DNA from: Pseudopedobacter beijingensis
GTDB taxonomy: Bacteria > Bacteroidota > Bacteroidia > Sphingobacteriales > Sphingobacteriaceae
NCBI RefSeq assembly: GCF_042678145.1
Contig: NZ_JBHUDG010000045.1
Coordinates: 14,052-78,051, forward strand
DNA: 64,000 nucleotides
Direction of reading: 5' to 3'
Shown: positions 26,864 to 35,547 of the stretch, in pieces
Layout of the letters: each line of letters starts with the position of its first letter
Position numbering within the stretch: position 1 is the first letter of the stretch
Made by a program: the position numbers and the translations under genes
The notes under the pieces: model-generated
What the model was told of the DNA's origin: nothing
Databases searched by the model: none
What the model saw: the letters and a program-made list of their open reading frames with translations, nothing else

Positions 26864-29800
26864 ATGTATTTACAATCTCAACAAATTAAACTCATTATCA
26901 GAAAAACATGTTGTTTATTTTTTATCATCATATTCATTTCAGATTATATTCATGGTCAAACATCTTTTAAGCTCGACATTCATACCACGCTTTTAGCTAC
27001 ATTTGATAAATCATCACATTTAGCCGATTATGCCAATGGCTGGAATCAATTTGGCGGCGGCGGGTATAAAACAACCACAGGATATTATGGAAACGCAGTA
27101 GACTTACGAGACCTTGGCTTAGAAAAGGACTTCTGGAGTGTTGACAATGGCTTTCTACCTCATTTTACCCAATGGTTGTTCTGGCCTCGTGGAAATCTCG
27201 ATTTCAGACAGGGAACGATGGAATTTTGGTTCAGCGGAATAACTAATACTACAGCCGATCTTCTTTTCTTTCAAAATAATCAACCTCTTAAGCCCCAATT
27301 TGACAGCAGTTACCAACCTTCAGGACTGGGCCCTTCAGAAGAAATGCGTCTTGCGGTTGCACAAGGTAAACTTAAAAGTGTAAAACCCTCTATACGAATA
27401 AATTCAAAAAGATTAACATGGGTATTGGTAAGTGTTAAAGGCAAACAATTTCAAGGACAAGTAGATTTCCTTAAAACAGACAACTTCAAAAGAGAACTAA
27501 GAGCAAATGAGTGGCATCATTTCACCTTACAATGGTCTCCTGAAGGTATTGCCATTTATATTGATGGCAGACTCGCAGGAAGTCAGGTTTTAGAAAATGA
27601 CGGACTTGCTTTGACCGCACAACCTAACCGGGCTTTGGCTATGAATGGATTCATCATGGACGAATTACGCATTTCAGACATTCCTCGTTATGGAGATGAA
27701 TTTGAACCTTTATGGGTAAATAGCCACCGAAATAAAGACGCGTTCCCTGGCAGTAAAAAGATCAATCCCATTGAGTTTAAAAAGCATATCCCCGCAACTA
27801 AACCACTTTATTTAACCAATAATACAGCAACTAAACAAAGAACTGAGAAACTGGATAAATGGAAGCTGGAATTTGATGAAAAATCCGGTTACCTGCTTGG
27901 TATAGAAAAAGATACCATCAAATTAACAACTGTAAATGCTATATCCGGTCTTACATTATGGCAGGGTATAGAACGTAGAGTATTAAATACACCAAAAGTA
28001 CAGGATACTTGGAAATCAGCAAATAATAATATTAGCTTCACTCAATTATGGCCTACAAACCTCATCACAAAAAACCACCTATATATTGGTAAAAATGGAG
28101 AAATAATATGGGATATATCTTTTATTAATAAAGGAAAAGAAAATCTATGGCTCGAAGCGCTGTTGGCATTACCAGTAACAGATGTAAAAGATTTCTTCGA
28201 CATGTCATGGATACAAAATCAACTAGATTATCCTCGTCGAAGAGACGAATACGTACATTCTTTACCTATGATAGCAACGTCTAATCTTCAACAAGGTTTA
28301 GGTCTGGGACTAAATCCACGACAGGGATACAGTGCCTTAATGGGAGAATGGTTACCTTTAGAAAACAGTAAAAGAGCTATTATAAGACAGGGAACTAGAG
28401 TGGTACTTACTCCTGGTGAAACTCAACAACTAAGTTTCATTATCTTTAATTTTTCCGGGGAATTTGGTATAAAAGATGCTCTGGATACTTATTATGACTT
28501 GTTTCCTGATCTCTACAAACAAGATACTTTAGCATCAAAATATAGCTACATGGGTACATCTCAACATTTTAAACACGTACATGTCCCTGATCTCGCTAGA
28601 CAATACTATGTTGGTAACCAATGGGGACACATGCCTTATCATACCGTAGGTGATTTTCTGGGGACAGAAAGATACTGGGGGCGAGAAGACCTAAGAAATG
28701 ACATGGGCTATCAACATGCTCTCAGAAATCAAAAAGTATATAAATCTATTGCCAACATGAGAAATGAATTTATAAAGCGTAGCAAATACTCTTTTGACAA
28801 TTATTATACACCAATCCGCCCGCATGATGAACCCAACTCAACCGCAACTTTTATTGTTGACGATCTTATGCCTGGAACCGATTTCCCGGACGATCCACTT
28901 ACAGCAGGGCAATATTATTGGCCTCATAAATTACTGGTAAACGAATATAATACCCCATTAGGCAAAAAGTTTAAAGAAGACCAAAGGGAAATGATACAGC
29001 TAACAGGAAATTATACACCTGGACTGATAAATGATCTCTCTCAACTATCTGGTTTCAGATTTACTGATACAGAATCAAGAAGAAGCACTGGTAGGGCATT
29101 CTCTGCTGACCGTGGAGAATATTTAGTAGCTGCATTTGGTCATATAGACCGATACAAAATGATTCAGAAGATTTTCACAAATGGTAATAGACATTCTATG
29201 TGGTCTGATTATGGTGGCACATCGTACATGTTAAGTGCTTACTCTGATGCAAACGCAATAGAGTCGGGAGAATGGTTTTACAGTCTAGGTGGTTTAAAAA
29301 CTGGTCTCGAAGTGGGCAGAAATCTTCTTGGAGAAAAACCAATGGCTTTACTAACAAGCTATGGGCTTGATGAAATCGGACAGCGTTTCAAACCTTCTGA
29401 CTTTACTCCTGCCCGATTACGTGATTATTATCGCTTCGGGTTTCGAAGAATTATGTTAGAAGCCCTTCAGGCAGGATTTTATGCCGACCCTACTATACTA
29501 CATGGAAAACAATGGAACAGTGAAGTAAACCCCATATTGACAGAAAGTCTGGTAAATGGTAGAAAAGCTGTTTCAGGAGCCAAAACTAATAATGATTTAT
29601 GGGTAATCCGAGGAGGGGAAAACCATAAAAGTATCCTTATTACTGGGAATAGCTCTGCCACGCCCCAATCATCGCCACTTAAAATATTTCATCAATATTT
29701 CGAACACGAAAAAAAGTACATATGGGTTCCTTACTTTGGTGGAGCTATTACCCAAAACATCAGTAAACATACGAACTTAATAGATAACATAACCGTTAAA

Positions 29801-30763
29801 GCTCACGATTTAGAAGCAGTTAAGCCTATTGCTGAATTAATAGATACCGAAGCAAAACAGATAAACGCCCACTGGGAAGGAAATGGTTTAAATATAAAAA
29901 TAGTTATAACATTATCACCTGCATCGCCAGGAAAAATACGTATTCTATCTCCTGAAAACTATTATAAATTATCTTCAGTTTTTATGAATGGAAAAAAGAT
30001 AGCCTTTGATACTGATTTCAGTTTCCCTGTAAATACAGGAAAATGTACAATAGAAGCTATGCTTACAAATACTGTTTTACTTTTTGATAATCAAACCTGG
30101 GAAAAAGTAGATTTAATTAGCCAAGGAAATCCAAATTTCTGTATCCTTTCTAATACGACAGATTATGATATGGGAACAGCATCTCAGTTAAATTTTTTCT
30201 TACAACAATATGATGAAGAAGATGGTATAGAAGGCAACCTTAAAGAAGCCTCCATATATCATAAAGAAAGCAGTATTAGTCCTAATTTTACGGGCTGGAG
30301 AATTGACACACGCCCCGATAATAAAGAAACAAAAACAAATGTGAATATAGATCAAAAGCTAAAACTCATCCATATAACAGGAAATACTTCTGGCGAGGTA
30401 AGGAGAGCTATGATGCTATTCATGCGATTGGTAGACAGAAAATATCCTCATATTGGCAGACATGTTCCACTTAGCATTAATCTCGAACGGGGTTGGGGAA
30501 GACCGACTAAAGAAAGTGGGAAAGCATGGAAAGAACTTTATAACCGAAGAACTAAAACTAAAAGTTTTTTCGAGAACTTCATCGATCAGGATTTTCTTTC
30601 TAAACCTATACTGGAAAAAGAACTGGAGTATCTGTATATCAATCAAAACAAGAATTTCGAAGAAAAATATCAATTAAGAACTGCTCCATATCTTTTTGAG
30701 CCCACATTTAACGACAATTTTATTTATGGCTATAAAGGGCATACTATTTCAAGAAGTAAATAA
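26864..30763 (+). CDS. Very large secreted protein with LamG-like N-terminal domain, unknown function
   Basis: The 1299-residue protein is not recognised as a whole. A signal peptide (about 1-32, ending IHGQ) is followed by a concanavalin/LamG-like domain (about 35-285) marked by GTMEFWFSG, LRANEWHHFTLQW and IYIDGRLAGSQ. A beta-sandwich-like portion follows (about 330-530, KWKLEFDEKSGYLLGIEKD onward). The long central region (about 550-950) is rich in aromatic and acidic residues and contains SRRSTGRAFSADRGEY, HSMWSDYGGTSYML and FRRIMLEALQAGFYADP; it reads like a glycoside hydrolase barrel, but no family was assigned. Beta-rich segments follow to about 1080, and the end (LVDRKYPHIGRH onward) is helical. 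There is no type IX tail. It is alone in its transcription unit under operator site 7, so it probably makes the first cut on the regulon's substrate (inference). Confidence 0.72.
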   Translation: MYLQSQQIKLIIRKTCCLFFIIIFISDYIHGQTSFKLDIHTTLLATFDKSSHLADYANGWNQFGGGGYKTTTGYYGNAVDLRDLGLEKDFWSVDNGFLPHFTQWLFWPRGNLDFRQGTMEFWFSGITNTTADLLFFQNNQPLKPQFDSSYQPSGLGPSEEMRLAVAQGKLKSVKPSIRINSKRLTWVLVSVKGKQFQGQVDFLKTDNFKRELRANEWHHFTLQWSPEGIAIYIDGRLAGSQVLENDGLALTAQPNRALAMNGFIMDELRISDIPRYGDEFEPLWVNSHRNKDAFPGSKKINPIEFKKHIPATKPLYLTNNTATKQRTEKLDKWKLEFDEKSGYLLGIEKDTIKLTTVNAISGLTLWQGIERRVLNTPKVQDTWKSANNNISFTQLWPTNLITKNHLYIGKNGEIIWDISFINKGKENLWLEALLALPVTDVKDFFDMSWIQNQLDYPRRRDEYVHSLPMIATSNLQQGLGLGLNPRQGYSALMGEWLPLENSKRAIIRQGTRVVLTPGETQQLSFIIFNFSGEFGIKDALDTYYDLFPDLYKQDTLASKYSYMGTSQHFKHVHVPDLARQYYVGNQWGHMPYHTVGDFLGTERYWGREDLRNDMGYQHALRNQKVYKSIANMRNEFIKRSKYSFDNYYTPIRPHDEPNSTATFIVDDLMPGTDFPDDPLTAGQYYWPHKLLVNEYNTPLGKKFKEDQREMIQLTGNYTPGLINDLSQLSGFRFTDTESRRSTGRAFSADRGEYLVAAFGHIDRYKMIQKIFTNGNRHSMWSDYGGTSYMLSAYSDANAIESGEWFYSLGGLKTGLEVGRNLLGEKPMALLTSYGLDEIGQRFKPSDFTPARLRDYYRFGFRRIMLEALQAGFYADPTILHGKQWNSEVNPILTESLVNGRKAVSGAKTNNDLWVIRGGENHKSILITGNSSATPQSSPLKIFHQYFEHEKKYIWVPYFGGAITQNISKHTNLIDNITVKAHDLEAVKPIAELIDTEAKQINAHWEGNGLNIKIVITLSPASPGKIRILSPENYYKLSSVFMNGKKIAFDTDFSFPVNTGKCTIEAMLTNTVLLFDNQTWEKVDLISQGNPNFCILSNTTDYDMGTASQLNFFLQQYDEEDGIEGNLKEASIYHKESSISPNFTGWRIDTRPDNKETKTNVNIDQKLKLIHITGNTSGEVRRAMMLFMRLVDRKYPHIGRHVPLSINLERGWGRPTKESGKAWKELYNRRTKTKSFFENFIDQDFLSKPILEKELEYLYINQNKNFEEKYQLRTAPYLFEPTFNDNFIYGYKGHTISRSK

Positions 30764-30848
30764 TACTTTTATCAGGCAAAGCATAATCGCTGTATATTGA
30801 GTACCTCTGACATTCTAATACGATATATTTCAGGATCGACTATCAATA

Positions 30849-30917
30849 CCGTTCGGTATCGATGACCTCAACCGCTCGGTATCGATGACCTCAATCGCTC
30901 GGTATCGACTGCTTATC
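30849..30917. repeat. 23-bp tandem repeat, about 2.6 copies
   Basis: The units start at 30849, 30872 and 30895. The first two differ only at one position (CCGTTCGG against CCGCTCGG) and continue as TATCGATGACCTCAA; the third diverges after TATCGA. Confidence 0.85.
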
Positions 30918-30931
30918 CAAGTACTGATAAC

Positions 30932-30997
30932 GAGATCGCTTCGCAAGCTCGCGATGACATACTATTTTTGTCATCGCAAAAAGAGTGAAGCAATCTC
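30932..30997. repeat. Palindromic dispersed element (REP-like hairpin)
   Basis: GAGATCGCTTCGC at 30932-30944 pairs with GTGAAGCAATCTC at 30985-30997, and the inner GCGATGACA pairs with TGTCATCGC. The whole can form one long hairpin. Its wording (GTCATCG, GAGATTGCTTC) is related to the elements near 35257 and 60898. Confidence 0.7.
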
Positions 30998-31105
30998 TAA
31001 AGTAACATCATTTATTCTATTGATGTCCCGATAAATCGGGGTCGCCCCTGAACATAAGCTTATAGGTTTTACCTGCTATTGCCTACAAATATTAACTATC
31101 AGCTT

Positions 31106-34100
31106 TTATTTTTCCTGCTGCCTTGAGATATATTCCGTTGGCATACAATCATAATACTGTTTAAAGGCTGTCGAAAAATAAGAGGGCGAATTAAAACCAC
31201 ACATATAAGCTACTTGTGCTACAGTGTATTGCTTGGTTTCCAACAGTTCTACTGCCTTTTTAAAACGTATACGCTTAATAAAGTCTGTAGCCGATTCGCC
31301 TGTTATTGCTTTTAGTTTTAAATATAGATTAGAGCGGCTCATCCCTATTTCTCTACTGAATTTATCTACCGAGAAATCAGAATCGCTAAGGTACTTTTCT
31401 ATAATTGCAATGGCTTCTCTTAAAAACTCTTCGTCAAGGGTATTAAAGGCTATATTTTCGGGTACTATTTCTTTAGATTCTGAATAATACTCCCGCAGCC
31501 TTTTTCTTGATTTCAGTATGCTCTGTACTTTGGCCTGCAACAAACTCATCGAAAAAGGTTTTGTTACATAGTCATCCGCTCCAGCTTCTAATCCTTTAAT
31601 CTGATGTTGTGTTTCGTTCTTTGCGGTTAATAGAATAACAGGGATATGACAGGTATTTATATTCTGCTTTACTCTTTTACATACTTGTATCCCATCTATT
31701 TCAGGCATCATTACGTCTGATATAATAAGATCAAAGTTGTTATTTTCCAGAATCTCCAGGGCCTGTTTTCCGTTATAAGCTACCGTTGTATTAAAGCTTT
31801 TACTAAAGTGAGAGTTCAGAAAATCTACAATTTCCTGGTTGTCGTCTATAATTAACAAATCTTCTTTGTTCTCCGGATCTGTAATTTCTTCAGCAATGGC
31901 TTCTTCTGATTCCTCTTCGGCCTCTATGGCATTTTCTACTACCAGGCTATAGACTTCTTTTATTTCATCGTCAATTAACCCGTCATCGGTAAACGGAATA
32001 GTTACAGTAAACGTAGTTCCTTCACCTTTTTTACTGTCTAAAGCAATGGATCCATGATGTAATTCGACCAATTTTTTGGTAAAGGCCAAACCTATCCCCG
32101 ATCCTAAATTCATTTCCTGGTTATCTACCTGATAAAAACGTTCGAAAATACTGGCTTGTTCGCTATCGTCTATTCCTATCCCCGTATCTGATACTGTTAT
32201 CACTACATCTTCGTTCTTTTTAGACAGGGTTATCTCTATGGTTCCCCCGTTCTGCGTATACTTAAATGCATTAGATAACAGATTAAAACATACTTTCTCT
32301 ATCGCATCTCTGTCAAAATGAAAAGACAGCCTGCTTTCGGTAGATTTAAAGTTGTAACGGATATTGTTTTTCTCTGAAAGTACAATAAAGGAGCTATAAA
32401 TGTCGTGTACAAAACTCACCATATCACCTTTACTTAGTTTCAGTTTTCTGGTTCCCGCTTCCGTTTTCCTGAATTCTAAAAGCTGATCTACCAAATGGAA
32501 AAGACGCTTGGTATTTAATAATATCAGTTCGTGATATTTTTTAAGTGTGCGTTCTGATACTTTACTGTTAACCAACTCTTCCAGAGGAGCTATAATTAAA
32601 GTTAATGGTGTTCTGAATTCATGAGAGATGTTAGTGAAAAAGTCGGTCTTCATTTTATTGATAGAATCTACTTTCTCCCTTTCCAGTCTTTCCAGATTTA
32701 ATTTATTTGTAGTGATTTCCCGCTGCAAGCGTTCCAATTTTAACTGATGTAGAGTTCTTATCCTTTCGGTTATCACAGTATAAGCAACATAAATACCACC
32801 CAATGCAAGCACTGCTAAAATCAGGTAAAACCAGTCACTTTTCCACCATGGTGGTAAGATCTTTATTTTAATACTTCGCTCTTCGCTGGTTTCTCCAGAA
32901 GACCCTACTGCTTTAACATGGAAGGTATAGGTTCCTGCTTTAAGATTAGAATAAGTTGCTTTGGGTATATCTGTTGTTTGTTGCCAGTCGGTATCAAAAC
33001 CTGCCAGCTTATAGTAATATTTAACTTTATTTGGCGACAGGTAATTAAAGGTATTAAAGTACAGGGTAAACTGCTTATAATCTTGTTTTAGCTTTAATAC
33101 ATCTTGTTTATCTATGTGTAATGTTAAAACATCATGGTTATCTCCGGCAAACACCCTCTTGTTAAGTACCTCTAAGTTGGTAAAGGTTAAATGTAAATCA
33201 AGCGGTTTTTGTACCACATCATTAGGATAGAAATAGGTTAATCCGTTGATACCTCCAAAAAGCAACATACCGTCAGAAGCCTTTGCAAAAGCCGATAGGT
33301 TAAACTGGTGGTTTTGCAAACCGTCCTTAATATCAAACCATTGTTTTTTATTGGTATCGGGACTAAACTTCACCAATCCCTTTGATATAGAAATCCATAC
33401 ATCACCTTTATCATCGGGTTGTATCCCGTAAATAATTCCCTTAATAAGATTACTGGAGTCTTTGTAAGCATAAAAGCGTTTTTCCTTTTCATTAAACAAG
33501 TTAAGCCCGTCTCTTGTACCTACCCAAATGCGTCCCTTCTTATCTTCGGCAATACAGGTAACCACATCATTGCTTAATGTTGATCCCTGAAATACTTCAA
33601 ACACCTGCTGATCGGGTAAGAATATATTTATACCGTTAGTGGTTCCTACCCATATCCTATGTTTACTGTCTTCTTTCAAAAAAGTAACCTCGTCTGAAGA
33701 CAGCCTTTTATTGTTCTTATCTAAGTAATAATGCGAGAAGGTTTGATTTTCTATGTTAAACTTATCTAAACCAGATCTGGTTCCTACCCAAATACGTCCT
33801 TCACTATCTTTTAGCAAGGCATAAACCATATTCCCGGCAATAGAGGTGGCATCTTCTTCTTTGTGCTTAAATACCGTTACATTCCCTGTTCTTTTGTTGA
33901 AATAGTTTAACCCTGAATTATGGGTTCCAATCAATACATTGCCTTGTTTATCAAATTCTATAGCTTTAATATTATTGGACGCTAATGAATTACCATCCAA
34001 TTCCTTATGCGAATAATACTTGATAACGCCCTGTTTCCTATCCCAAAAATTCAAACCTTTATCATTGGTACCTATCCAGATATTCTTATCAGGATCTTCT

Positions 34101-35209
34101 TTGATAATATTTACAACCTGATCGTTAATAGATAGGTTTCCTGTATTCTGGTTCAGAAAGTTAAACTTGATATCGTCTTTATGGTAATAGCTTACACCTC
34201 CGTAAAAAGTACCCAGCCACATACCTCCCTGCTTATCCTGATAAATATACCTGACAGAGTTTTGTGCTATAGTGTAAGGAATGGTTGATTGGTGGTAATA
34301 ATTCTGAAACTCGGTATTTCCCTTTTGTCTTACCGATAGTCCTTTAAAGGTTCCTATCCACAAATTCCCTTCATGATCCGTAGCAATACTTCTTACATCA
34401 TTATCTGCAATACTGGTTTGGCTCCCCAAAACATGCTTAAAATGTTCGGTAGACTTTGCCTTGATGTTATATTTGAATAATCCGTTTCCTTCGGTGCCTG
34501 CCCAAATATCTGATTGATGGGTTAAGATGTAATTCACCTTGTTTTTCTCTGCAAATGGTAAGCGCTGTATCTTTTTTGCAGATGGGATGTACTGACAAAC
34601 TCCCATATCTGTAGCTAATAGCAAGGTATTGTTCAGTATAGCTAAATGCCAGATGGCCGCAACATTATCTTTTAGATTATGGAAATCTATCTGTTCAAAC
34701 TCGTCTTTATCCTTATTTAGTCTGTAAAGCTCTCCGGCACTGGTTGATAACCAGATTACCCCTGTCTGGTCCTGCACAATAGAAGTCACAAACCACTCGC
34801 CAGACCGTACTTCTAAAGCATAGTTCTTAAATGTTTCATTACTATAATTATAAGTACTTACCCCTTTGTTACCGCCAACCCAAAGTACTCCTTCTTTATC
34901 TACAAAGAGGCTTCGTATATAGCTTGATTTTAGCGACTTATTATCTGATTTAGAACTTCTGTAAACAGAGAAAGCATCTCCGTCATACCTGTTTAAACCA
35001 TCTTGTGTTCCAAACCAAATAAACCCTAACCGATCCTGAACGATAGTATAGACTGTACTTTGCGAAAGTCCCTGTTCTATTGATATGGTTCTGAAATGTC
35101 TTTTATTATTTAACGACTGTGCGCTAATAATTAATGGATTTATCAATAATACTGCGACACCTATAAGCCATAGCACTGTTTTGTGTAGCCTTGCATTCAT
35201 CTCTAACAA
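31106..35209 (-). CDS. Hybrid two-component sensor-regulator (HTCS) of the heparin/heparan sulfate locus
   Basis: The 1367-residue protein contains all parts of an HTCS. After a signal/anchor segment (an alternative start at the second methionine, MNARLHK, is equally possible) comes a two-propeller sensor of Reg_prop repeats (about 45-690, with many IWVGTxxGL units) and a Y_Y_Y domain (about 700-790). One membrane helix follows (WFYLILAVLALGGIYVAYTVI), then a HisKA domain with NISHEFRTP, a HATPase with DTGIGI, a receiver with LIISDVMMPEIDG, and a C-terminal AraC-type helix-turn-helix. Such proteins sense a periplasmic oligosaccharide and activate the cognate locus. It is 338 bases downstream of the PL15-like gene, with its own start region. 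In Bacteroides the comparable heparin locus is also driven by an HTCS. Confidence 0.93.
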   Translation of the reverse strand: MLEMNARLHKTVLWLIGVAVLLINPLIISAQSLNNKRHFRTISIEQGLSQSTVYTIVQDRLGFIWFGTQDGLNRYDGDAFSVYRSSKSDNKSLKSSYIRSLFVDKEGVLWVGGNKGVSTYNYSNETFKNYALEVRSGEWFVTSIVQDQTGVIWLSTSAGELYRLNKDKDEFEQIDFHNLKDNVAAIWHLAILNNTLLLATDMGVCQYIPSAKKIQRLPFAEKNKVNYILTHQSDIWAGTEGNGLFKYNIKAKSTEHFKHVLGSQTSIADNDVRSIATDHEGNLWIGTFKGLSVRQKGNTEFQNYYHQSTIPYTIAQNSVRYIYQDKQGGMWLGTFYGGVSYYHKDDIKFNFLNQNTGNLSINDQVVNIIKEDPDKNIWIGTNDKGLNFWDRKQGVIKYYSHKELDGNSLASNNIKAIEFDKQGNVLIGTHNSGLNYFNKRTGNVTVFKHKEEDATSIAGNMVYALLKDSEGRIWVGTRSGLDKFNIENQTFSHYYLDKNNKRLSSDEVTFLKEDSKHRIWVGTTNGINIFLPDQQVFEVFQGSTLSNDVVTCIAEDKKGRIWVGTRDGLNLFNEKEKRFYAYKDSSNLIKGIIYGIQPDDKGDVWISISKGLVKFSPDTNKKQWFDIKDGLQNHQFNLSAFAKASDGMLLFGGINGLTYFYPNDVVQKPLDLHLTFTNLEVLNKRVFAGDNHDVLTLHIDKQDVLKLKQDYKQFTLYFNTFNYLSPNKVKYYYKLAGFDTDWQQTTDIPKATYSNLKAGTYTFHVKAVGSSGETSEERSIKIKILPPWWKSDWFYLILAVLALGGIYVAYTVITERIRTLHQLKLERLQREITTNKLNLERLEREKVDSINKMKTDFFTNISHEFRTPLTLIIAPLEELVNSKVSERTLKKYHELILLNTKRLFHLVDQLLEFRKTEAGTRKLKLSKGDMVSFVHDIYSSFIVLSEKNNIRYNFKSTESRLSFHFDRDAIEKVCFNLLSNAFKYTQNGGTIEITLSKKNEDVVITVSDTGIGIDDSEQASIFERFYQVDNQEMNLGSGIGLAFTKKLVELHHGSIALDSKKGEGTTFTVTIPFTDDGLIDDEIKEVYSLVVENAIEAEEESEEAIAEEITDPENKEDLLIIDDNQEIVDFLNSHFSKSFNTTVAYNGKQALEILENNNFDLIISDVMMPEIDGIQVCKRVKQNINTCHIPVILLTAKNETQHQIKGLEAGADDYVTKPFSMSLLQAKVQSILKSRKRLREYYSESKEIVPENIAFNTLDEEFLREAIAIIEKYLSDSDFSVDKFSREIGMSRSNLYLKLKAITGESATDFIKRIRFKKAVELLETKQYTVAQVAYMCGFNSPSYFSTAFKQYYDCMPTEYISRQQEK

Positions 35210-35547
35210 TTTAATATGGTGCGTATATAAAGTTTTTAGAAGGGTGCAGTATACAGCACTGTTCCAAAAATAAAAACATTATCATTTCTATGAGCACAGC
35301 GAAGAGAAATCTTCTTCCTAAGTACTCCTGAAACAAGTCCCTTCCCAAAAGCTTTGGGGATCTGGGATGACAAGGTTCTTTTGATACAGTCCCTTTTCTT
35401 TACATTTTCAGGAAAAGAATCAATCTTATCTTTGAATATCCGCAGATAAGATTGATCTATATTTATTATCCTGTTGTCTACTCTGCTAAAGCTTCTAAAT
35501 GCTTTATAAGCTTGAAGATAACTATAAACACAGAAACTTTAATTATT
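35210..35547. other. Intergenic region upstream of the HTCS gene with a dispersed repeat
   Basis: These 338 bases carry a copy of the palindromic dispersed element (about 35257-35393). The remaining part shows no gene and no clear hairpin terminator for the PL15-like gene. Confidence 0.6.
35257..35393 (-). repeat. Dispersed MITE-like element, copy in inverse orientation to that at 60898
   Basis: The stretch shares, on the opposite strand, several blocks with the element at 60898-61026: AATAAAAAC, the AGCGAAGAGAAATCTT block (AGTGAAGAGAAATCTC there) and GGATGACAAGGTTCTTTTGA, which is identical in both. It ends with GATACAGTCCC, matching the terminal GATACARCCCC. The other end is eroded. Confidence 0.75.

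Larger units (their letters stand above)
30764..31105. other. Non-coding repeat-rich gap between the two catabolic regions
   Basis: These 342 bases hold no gene. They contain 2.6 copies of a 23-bp tandem repeat and a hairpin-forming palindromic element, both listed separately, and a further CCCGATAAATCGGG inverted repeat near 31028. Such elements are expected at a boundary between separately acquired loci. Confidence 0.7.

Noticed and set aside
30571..30584. Sequence CGAGAACTTCATCG resembling the regulon operator
   Set aside because: It lies inside the coding region of the giant protein, lacks the central CG step of the palindrome and has no -7-like box after it.
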